Source: Bacteroidota bacterium
GTDB lineage: Bacteria; Bacteroidota; Bacteroidia; Chitinophagales; BACL12
Direction: 5' to 3'
DNA length: 64,000 bases
Assembly: GCA_016706865.1 (NCBI GenBank)
Contig: JADJIS010000002.1
Coordinates: 992,001 to 1,056,000 of the forward strand
The translations under genes and the position numbers were made by a program. Under the pieces are notes generated by a model. It saw nothing but the letters and a program-made list of their open reading frames with translations, ran no database searches and had not been told where the DNA came from. Of this stretch, positions 58,461-64,000 are shown one piece after another. Each line of letters opens with the position of its first letter. Positions within the stretch are counted from its first letter, which is position 1.

Positions 58461-58796
58461 TTAGTCCTCCTTCAAAAATTTCTTGGTAATGAGGGTATTT
58501 CCCTGGTAATAGGCCGCCAGGAAGTAAACTCCCGGTTGAAGATCAACCAAACTCACTTTAACTTCCTGTTTGCCTGTTTCAGGGGTAATGCTTTTGATCT
58601 CTCTGCCCACTATGTTCATAATGCTTATCCTGTCAATACTCTGATAAGTAAAGCTTATTGTGGCGAAACTTTTCACAGGATTAGGGTAAATAGCCACTGT
58701 TTCTTCAACTTCCGCAATGTACTCAGATTGAGCAGATGCTGAATGAAAACTGAAAAACATCGCAGAAACTAATAGTGTTGTGTAAATTTTACGCAT
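58461..58796 (-). CDS. Minimal secreted protein made almost only of a T9SS sorting domain
   Basis: 111 residues: signal peptide (MRKIYTTLLVSAMFFSFHSASAQ), about ten linker residues, then a full T9SS type A sorting domain: VAIYPNPVKSFATISF, ISIMNIVGREIKSI, LVDLQPGVYFLAAYYQG and a KKFLKED tail. There is virtually no passenger. It is a complete gene with a start, a terminator and a near-match promoter (TATCTTTA) upstream. It could be a small surface protein, a decoy substrate, or a remnant; function unknown. Confidence 0.8.
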   Translation of the reverse strand: MRKIYTTLLVSAMFFSFHSASAQSEYIAEVEETVAIYPNPVKSFATISFTYQSIDRISIMNIVGREIKSITPETGKQEVKVSLVDLQPGVYFLAAYYQGNTLITKKFLKED

Positions 58797-58961
58797 AGGC
58801 TGTTGTCAGAGCATGTAAAGATATATTTATTTTTTCCGGATTTCAAAAATTTTGTGCTGTGGATATCCTGATTAACAGTTTTTAACCACCGGCAACACCT
58901 TTCCTATCCGGGTTCTAGTTTGTTTAAACGTGTAAATTTTTTAAAGGTTACAAGAATTCAA

Positions 58962-60497
58962 CTAAATTTTGAAGTCATCCTCCTCCTCTAAACCATCTAA
59001 CTCATTGTTTGTGAACATACTGGAGAACAAGTCGCTGAACTGGACTCCTGACTGCAAAATATGTTTGCTAAGGAGTGAATACTCGGCAAGGCCATGTAAA
59101 ACAAATTCCATCAGAAAATATTTTTCTTCCCCCGACACCTTCGGATAATATTTTTCCACCAGTCTTTTTAAGCCGGGAATGGAAAGCAGCGCACTGTGAT
59201 AAGCTTCGTTATTCAGATCGTTGAACAGATCCAGTTTATTGCCTTCATTAAAATAATCGACAATTTCCTGGTAAATATTTACGCGTTTTGTAGCCGCAGG
59301 ATTTTCAGTTTTTTTAACAGGTATTTTTTTCGATTTCTCCGGTGCGGGAAAATAATTTGTGAATTGTGTTCTTATCGCTTTTCCAATTAAATTTACTGCA
59401 ACAATAAAAGGTCCTTCTTGTTCCCCTTCATATACTAATTCTATTTTTCCGGTGATGGAAGGAATTACTCCCCAAAAATCGCTAACACGAATATAAGTTT
59501 GAGCATCCTTATTTTTTAAAGCGCGGCGTTCGGCATTGGAAATTAAATTTTCCATTGCGGTAATGGTCATACGAGCACTAACTCCACTTTTTTGATCCAC
59601 AAATTCGCTGTTGCGTGCTTCGAATGCAAGTTGCTCTATCAGGTCGCGACTAAGATCGTTCAACTTTACAATTTCATTTTGCGCATGTATAATTCTTGCT
59701 TCCTGCGTTGTAATTATTTTTGAAATGTAAATGTCTTTTGGATAATGTGTGAGTATCTGACTTTCAATTCTATCTTTTAACGGCGTTACAATAGAGCCGC
59801 GGTTTGTATAATCTTCGGGATTTGCAGTAAATACAAATTGAATATCAAGCGGTAATCTTATTTTAAATCCGCGTATCTGAATATCACCCTCTTGCAAAAT
59901 ATTAAATAATGCAACCTGAATTCTTGCCTGTAGATCGGGTAATTCATTTATCACAAAAATACACCTGTGCGAACGCGGAATTAATCCGAAATGAATCACT
60001 CTTTCATCGTTGTAATTTAATTTGAGGTTGGCGGCTTTAATTGGATCTACATCTCCAATCAAATCGGCAACGCTTACATCAGGGGTTGCCAATTTTTCTG
60101 TATATCGTGCATCTCGGTGCATCCAGCTGATTGGTGTATTATCGCCCTCCGCTTTTAATTTATTAATGGCATACACGGAAATAGGTGCAAATGGATCGTC
60201 GTTGAGATCACTTCCCTCCACCACCGGAATATATTCATCCAAAAGCGTTGTTAGCAAACGTGCGATCTTGGTTTTTGCCTGTCCACGCAAACCCAATAAA
60301 ATCATATTGTGTCGTGATAATATCGCTCGCTCCAGATCAGGAATTACGGTATGTTCGAATCCGTGAATCCCATCAAAAAATTTATCACCTGACTTAAGTT
60401 TTGTGATAAGATTTTTTCTAAGTTCCTGTTTTATAGTTAGACTTTGATATCCCGATTTTTTTAATTCGCCGAAGGTCTTTATTTTTTCAATTTGCAT
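58962..60497 (-). CDS. MoxR/magnesium-chelatase-like AAA+ ATPase
   Basis: 511 residues. Walker A GLRGQAKT (69-76); the Walker B strand reads CIFVINELPDL with Asn184-Glu185 where most AAA+ proteins have Asp-Glu; FTANPEDYTNRGSIVTPLKDRI (about 233-254) holds sensor 1 and the arginine-finger region. A variant Walker B with INEL is, to my knowledge, a constant feature of this chelatase-like subfamily. Residues ~380-511 are a subfamily-specific C-terminal part. It is encoded just downstream of a VWA protein, the usual partnership of metal insertion or protein remodelling. Client unknown. Confidence 0.85.
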   Translation of the reverse strand: MQIEKIKTFGELKKSGYQSLTIKQELRKNLITKLKSGDKFFDGIHGFEHTVIPDLERAILSRHNMILLGLRGQAKTKIARLLTTLLDEYIPVVEGSDLNDDPFAPISVYAINKLKAEGDNTPISWMHRDARYTEKLATPDVSVADLIGDVDPIKAANLKLNYNDERVIHFGLIPRSHRCIFVINELPDLQARIQVALFNILQEGDIQIRGFKIRLPLDIQFVFTANPEDYTNRGSIVTPLKDRIESQILTHYPKDIYISKIITTQEARIIHAQNEIVKLNDLSRDLIEQLAFEARNSEFVDQKSGVSARMTITAMENLISNAERRALKNKDAQTYIRVSDFWGVIPSITGKIELVYEGEQEGPFIVAVNLIGKAIRTQFTNYFPAPEKSKKIPVKKTENPAATKRVNIYQEIVDYFNEGNKLDLFNDLNNEAYHSALLSIPGLKRLVEKYYPKVSGEEKYFLMEFVLHGLAEYSLLSKHILQSGVQFSDLFSSMFTNNELDGLEEEDDFKI

Positions 60498-60552
60498 TTT
60501 AAATTCTTTATTTAATTAAATTATTTTCACCCTATTAATTTACTGGTGAAAT

Positions 60553-61647
60553 TCATCGCATATTTCTTTTTCTGTTTCTTTCGTAATCTTCAAAAATATA
60601 TTCTCCTAAACCTTTTAGGGAAGTATAAAAAGCTTTTCCCTGATTTGTTTCAGTAAATTCCTGAACAAATTGCTGCAAATAAGGATCCTGCGCTATCATA
60701 AAGGTGGTGATCTTAATTCCGATCTTTCTGCAATGTCCGGCAAGATTTAAAGTTTTATTTACTATAATGCGATCCAGTCCGAAACTGTTTTTATAATATT
60801 TTCCGTCTTTAATAATACAAGTCGGTTTTCCATCCGTGATCATAAAAATTTGTTTGTTCGGATTTTTTCTCCTGCGCAACAAGTCCATCGCAAGTTCTAA
60901 TCCTGCAACTGTGTTTGTGTGATATGGTCCAACCTGTAAATAAGGAATATCTTTTATTTCTATCTGCCATGCATCATTTCCAAAAACAATTACATCCAAA
61001 GTATCCTTTGGATATTTTGTTTTGATGAGTTCACTCAATGCCATGGCAACTTTTTTTGCAGGGGTAATTCTATCTTCCCCATACAATATCATGGAGTGAG
61101 AAATGTCGATCATTAACACCGTGGAAGTTTGTGCTTTGTATTCTTTTTCTACAACAACAAGGTCATCTTCATCAAGACTAAATTCTCCTATGCCGTGATT
61201 GATATGCGCATTCTTTATAGATTCGTTGTAATCAATTTGTTCATGCGTATCGCCGAAAGCATAATTTCTTCTGTCGGTGGAATTTTCATCGCCGGTGCCG
61301 GTAAAGGATGTTTTATGATTTCCATGCGGTGATTTTTTTAATTTACCGAAGATCTGATCCAAAGAATTTTTGCGGATGCTTTGTTCCATTTTGGATGTAA
61401 TGCGCATAACTCCACCGTCTTCATTTTCTTCTTTTATAAAACCTCTGTCTTTTAATTCTTGAATAAAATCTCCCATGCCATATTCAGGTGTGGTCAGATT
61501 GTATTTTCTATCCAGTTGATTCAGCCAATCCAAAGCTTCCGTAAGGTCACCGCTTGTGTAAATAAGCAACTCCTGCAACAATTCGAAAAGTTTTTCGAAG
61601 GTTGTTTTATCCTTTTCTTCAAATTTTGAAAATCTGTTCCCTAACAT
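60553..61647 (-). CDS. VWA-domain protein, partner of the MoxR-like ATPase
   Basis: 364 residues: N-terminal helical part (1-170) and a von Willebrand A domain with the MIDAS motif DISHS at 181-185, a later TVAGLELAMDLL Thr and ITDGKPT Asp. No signal or TM segment, so cytoplasmic. MoxR-VWA pairs act as chaperones or metal chelatases. It sits 55 bp before the ATPase gene, 17 bp after the aldo/keto reductase gene, and the three are probably one operon. Confidence 0.85.
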   Translation of the reverse strand: MLGNRFSKFEEKDKTTFEKLFELLQELLIYTSGDLTEALDWLNQLDRKYNLTTPEYGMGDFIQELKDRGFIKEENEDGGVMRITSKMEQSIRKNSLDQIFGKLKKSPHGNHKTSFTGTGDENSTDRRNYAFGDTHEQIDYNESIKNAHINHGIGEFSLDEDDLVVVEKEYKAQTSTVLMIDISHSMILYGEDRITPAKKVAMALSELIKTKYPKDTLDVIVFGNDAWQIEIKDIPYLQVGPYHTNTVAGLELAMDLLRRRKNPNKQIFMITDGKPTCIIKDGKYYKNSFGLDRIIVNKTLNLAGHCRKIGIKITTFMIAQDPYLQQFVQEFTETNQGKAFYTSLKGLGEYIFEDYERNRKRNMR

Positions 61648-61664
61648 TGATAAGATCTATTTAT

Positions 61665-62702
61665 TTAACTTCTGCGTTTTTCCAAACCGGCACTTTTACC
61701 ACTAAATAAAATATCCTGCACTCCTTCCCCTTTTAAAAATTCATGTGGAAAGCCGAGGTCTATTTTACTTACTTCATCTAATCGTTTTAATTGATCAGCA
61801 TGAATTTCAATTTCACCTGCACGCAAACTATTTATTAATTGTTCAGAATTACGAGCGCCAACAATTGGAATATTATTTTTCCCGTTTTGAATCACCCATT
61901 TAATGGCGACTTGTGCCGGAGTACAATTTAATTCCTCTGCCACTTTTACAACTTCTCTTGCGATCTGCTGATTTTTTTCGCTTAATCGAACACTATTTTC
62001 CTTTAATCTTTTTGCATCTTCATTCGCATTTAAATATTTTCCGGTTAGCGCTCCACCGGCAATTGGTGCCCATCCAACCACACCCAAGTCTAATGCCTCT
62101 GCCATAGGAATAAGATCGCGTTCTACTGATCTCTGCAAAAGAGAATATTCAATTTGCAAAGCGATAAAAGGACTCCAATCTTTAAATTCCGCAATGGCAT
62201 TTGCCCTCGAAACGATCCATGCAGGAGTATCAGAAATGCCTACATACAAAATTTTTCCTTGTCGCACGAGATCATCCATTGCTCTTAATACTTCTTCAAT
62301 GGAAGTAGTAAAATCCCAGGCATGTAAATAATACACATCGATATAATCGGTTTGTAATCTTTTCAAACTATCTTCTACCGATTGCACCATATTTTTTTTG
62401 TGGTTTCCGCTCTGGTTTAATCCGGAACTTCTATCTGTAATTAAAGAATATTTTGTAGCAAGAACTATTTCCTTGCGTTGATTGCTTTCTTTAATAAATT
62501 CACCGAGATATTTTTCACTTGTTCCTTCTGTATATCTGTTAGCTGTATCAATAAAATTTCCACCATTTTCCAAATAGGTGAAAAATTGTTTTTTGCTTTC
62601 AGTTTGATCTGCTCCCCAACCCCATTCTTCGCCGAAGGTCATAGTGCCCAAACATATTTCTGATACTCTTAATCCGCTTCTGCCGAGTAATTTATATTTC
62701 AT
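61665..62702 (-). CDS. Aldo/keto reductase
   Basis: 345-residue TIM-barrel NADPH oxidoreductase. Tetrad: Asp in FIDTANRYTEG with Tyr two turns on, Lys in ATKYSL, His in YYLHAWD. The N-terminal MKYKLLGRSGLRVSEICLGTMTFG is the usual start and GVVGWAPIAGGALTGKYL is the conserved barrel segment. Substrate unknown. First gene of a probable operon with the VWA and MoxR-like genes. Confidence 0.9.
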   Translation of the reverse strand: MKYKLLGRSGLRVSEICLGTMTFGEEWGWGADQTESKKQFFTYLENGGNFIDTANRYTEGTSEKYLGEFIKESNQRKEIVLATKYSLITDRSSGLNQSGNHKKNMVQSVEDSLKRLQTDYIDVYYLHAWDFTTSIEEVLRAMDDLVRQGKILYVGISDTPAWIVSRANAIAEFKDWSPFIALQIEYSLLQRSVERDLIPMAEALDLGVVGWAPIAGGALTGKYLNANEDAKRLKENSVRLSEKNQQIAREVVKVAEELNCTPAQVAIKWVIQNGKNNIPIVGARNSEQLINSLRAGEIEIHADQLKRLDEVSKIDLGFPHEFLKGEGVQDILFSGKSAGLEKRRS

Positions 62703-62872
62703 TTTAATATTTTAATAATGTAAAATTGTGTTTTTTAAAGGATAGATACATTCGAAAAATAAAGGATTGTAATATTACCTGAATTGTTAAGAGAACACCC
62801 TTTTACCATTTGTTAAAACTGTATTATAATAACTTAGTTCATTATATTCGCTCCAAAATTAAAATTAATTCG

Positions 62873-64000
62873 ATGAAAAGTGTTTTTCTATTCTTATTGG
62901 CTACATGTATTTCCATTAACGCATTCGCTCAAAATGCGGATAGTGTGGCATTCAGAAAAATTTTCGATGAAATAATGCTCAATGGTGATGCTTATGACCA
63001 GTTGCATGATCTCTGTAAAAATGTGGGTCACCGGTTAAGTGGTTCTCCTCAAGCCGATATGGCTGTGCGTTGGGGTGAAGCGGAAATGAAGGCTGCCGGT
63101 TTTGATAAGGTTTGGCTGCAGGAGGTAATGGTGCCACATTGGGAACGGGGTCAAAAGGAATACGGCGAATTATTGGGATATGGCCAGTTTGAAATTTTAG
63201 CATTGGGCGGAAGCATTGCCACTCCGGATGCAGGTATAACGGCGCAAGTTGTGGAGGTGAGTGATTTTGAAGAAATGAAAAAGTTAGGTGCCGATTTTAT
63301 CAAAGGAAAAATTGTTTTTTTCAACCATATTTTCCCTCAGAATGTGATAGGAGGATTTGACGGATATGGTGAGGCAGGGCCTTACAGGTGGTATGGTCCG
63401 GAGGAGGCAAGTAAAATGGGTGCTATCGCTTCTATTACCCGAAGTGTGAGCAGTGCGCATGATGAATATGCACATACAGGAAGTACAGGTTTTCGCAATG
63501 GCGGTAATCCGATTCCTTGTGTGGCCATTTCCACTATGGGTGCTGATGAATTAAGTGCGGCATTAAAAACGAATCCAACGGCAAAATTTAAAATGGTGCT
63601 GAATTGTAAAAAATTTCCCGATGTAAAATCATATAATGTAATTGGTGAAATTACGGGCTCTGAATTTCCAAATGAAATAATTGTTGTGGGTGGACATTTA
63701 GATAGTTGGGATGTTGGAGAAGGAGCGCATGATGATGGTGCGGGGTGTGTGCAAAGTATGGAAGTTATTCGAAGCTTAAAGGCATTAAATATGAAACCTA
63801 AAAGAACTATTCGATGCGTTTTATTTATGAATGAAGAAAATGGAAATATGGGAGGAAAAACGTATGGTGAATATGTAAAAAATAACAAAACTGAAAAACA
63901 TATTGCAGCTTTGGAAAGTGATGCGGGAGGATTTTCGCCAAGAGGAATCAGTATTGATTCTGTTTTCCAGCATAATACAAAAGCTTTAAATGCAATTAAA
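62873..64000 (+). CDS. M28 family zinc peptidase, 3' end beyond window
   Basis: 376 codons open to the window edge, no stop. Signal peptide MKSVFLFLLATCISINAFAQ. A PA-type insert region (about 130-180) precedes the M28 metallopeptidase core: VGGHLDSWDVGEGAHDDGAGCVQS supplies His and Asp ligands of the two zinc ions, and MNEENGNMGGKTY the catalytic Glu and next ligand. It should be a secreted or periplasmic aminopeptidase or glutamate carboxypeptidase-like enzyme. The promoter is a near match (TATATTCG at 62843). Confidence 0.88.
   Translation, partial: MKSVFLFLLATCISINAFAQNADSVAFRKIFDEIMLNGDAYDQLHDLCKNVGHRLSGSPQADMAVRWGEAEMKAAGFDKVWLQEVMVPHWERGQKEYGELLGYGQFEILALGGSIATPDAGITAQVVEVSDFEEMKKLGADFIKGKIVFFNHIFPQNVIGGFDGYGEAGPYRWYGPEEASKMGAIASITRSVSSAHDEYAHTGSTGFRNGGNPIPCVAISTMGADELSAALKTNPTAKFKMVLNCKKFPDVKSYNVIGEITGSEFPNEIIVVGGHLDSWDVGEGAHDDGAGCVQSMEVIRSLKALNMKPKRTIRCVLFMNEENGNMGGKTYGEYVKNNKTEKHIAALESDAGGFSPRGISIDSVFQHNTKALNAIK

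Overview
The window is AT-rich chromosomal DNA from a member of the Bacteroidota, most likely an environmental lineage of the Chitinophagales/Saprospirales/Sphingobacteriales kind. The evidence is mixed but consistent: type IX secretion (T9SS) sorting domains, a PorV/PorQ-family protein, a very large TonB-dependent receptor, a bacillithiol deacetylase, S46 and M28 peptidases, a C-terminally extended ribosomal protein S16, and repeated TAnnTTTG promoter elements, which are the Bacteroidota -7 signature. Nothing in the sequence supports naming a genus.

Layout. 1-5.3 kb is a minus-strand housekeeping run: an OmpA-like fragment, then (in transcription order) yceD-rpmF-fabH-efp-accB-accC from one promoter near 4.76 kb, preceded by pdxA and a thioesterase. 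6.4-8.2 kb holds rsmA and a D-2-hydroxyacid dehydrogenase. 8.3-17 kb is a surface triad: TonB receptor, 1294-residue secreted protein, PorV/PorQ-like barrel. 17-23.5 kb holds greA (with a terminator-like hairpin in its leader), a HIT protein, ruvC, a YbhN-like membrane protein, a DUF3108 protein, an LD-carboxypeptidase and metG. 23.6-39.4 kb is an exopolysaccharide locus: Wza-like SLBB protein, Wzz, MBOAT plus SGNH acyl-transfer pair, Wzx, Wzy, one GT2 glycosyltransferase, a propeller-like protein and five sulfotransferase-family genes. 39.4-42 kb is rpsP-rimM-trmD and rplS. 42-45 kb is a redox group (bshB1, glutathione peroxidase-like, trxB). 45.2-50.3 kb has a TSP3/OmpA protein, era, an initiator tRNA, der and a small lipoprotein. 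50.4-53.1 kb has an S41 protease and an FTR1 iron permease with a Fur-family-like palindrome at its promoter. 53.5-64 kb holds an F420-like NADP oxidoreductase, an OsmC protein, two T9SS-sorted proteins, an S46 peptidase, a MoxR-ATPase/VWA pair, an aldo/keto reductase and the start of an M28 peptidase.

The most striking non-coding signal is a set of heptanucleotide tandem arrays (7-bp units such as GAACTCA, GTCAATT, CGTGAAT, ACTCATT) scattered between genes. They keep a strict 7-nt register even where unit sequence changes, lie among REP-like palindromes, and repeatedly run into gene ends: the stop codons of fabH, a sulfotransferase gene, era and the FTR1 gene all fall inside heptamer units. 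The most interesting coding signal is the sulfotransferase-rich, acyl-modifying exopolysaccharide locus, which predicts a heavily sulfated (and perhaps acylated) surface or released polymer.

Promoter calls rest on matches to TAnnTTTG and position only; start sites were revised where an upstream start would precede the promoter or break a family N-terminus. Functions come from motifs and family knowledge; no database search was run.
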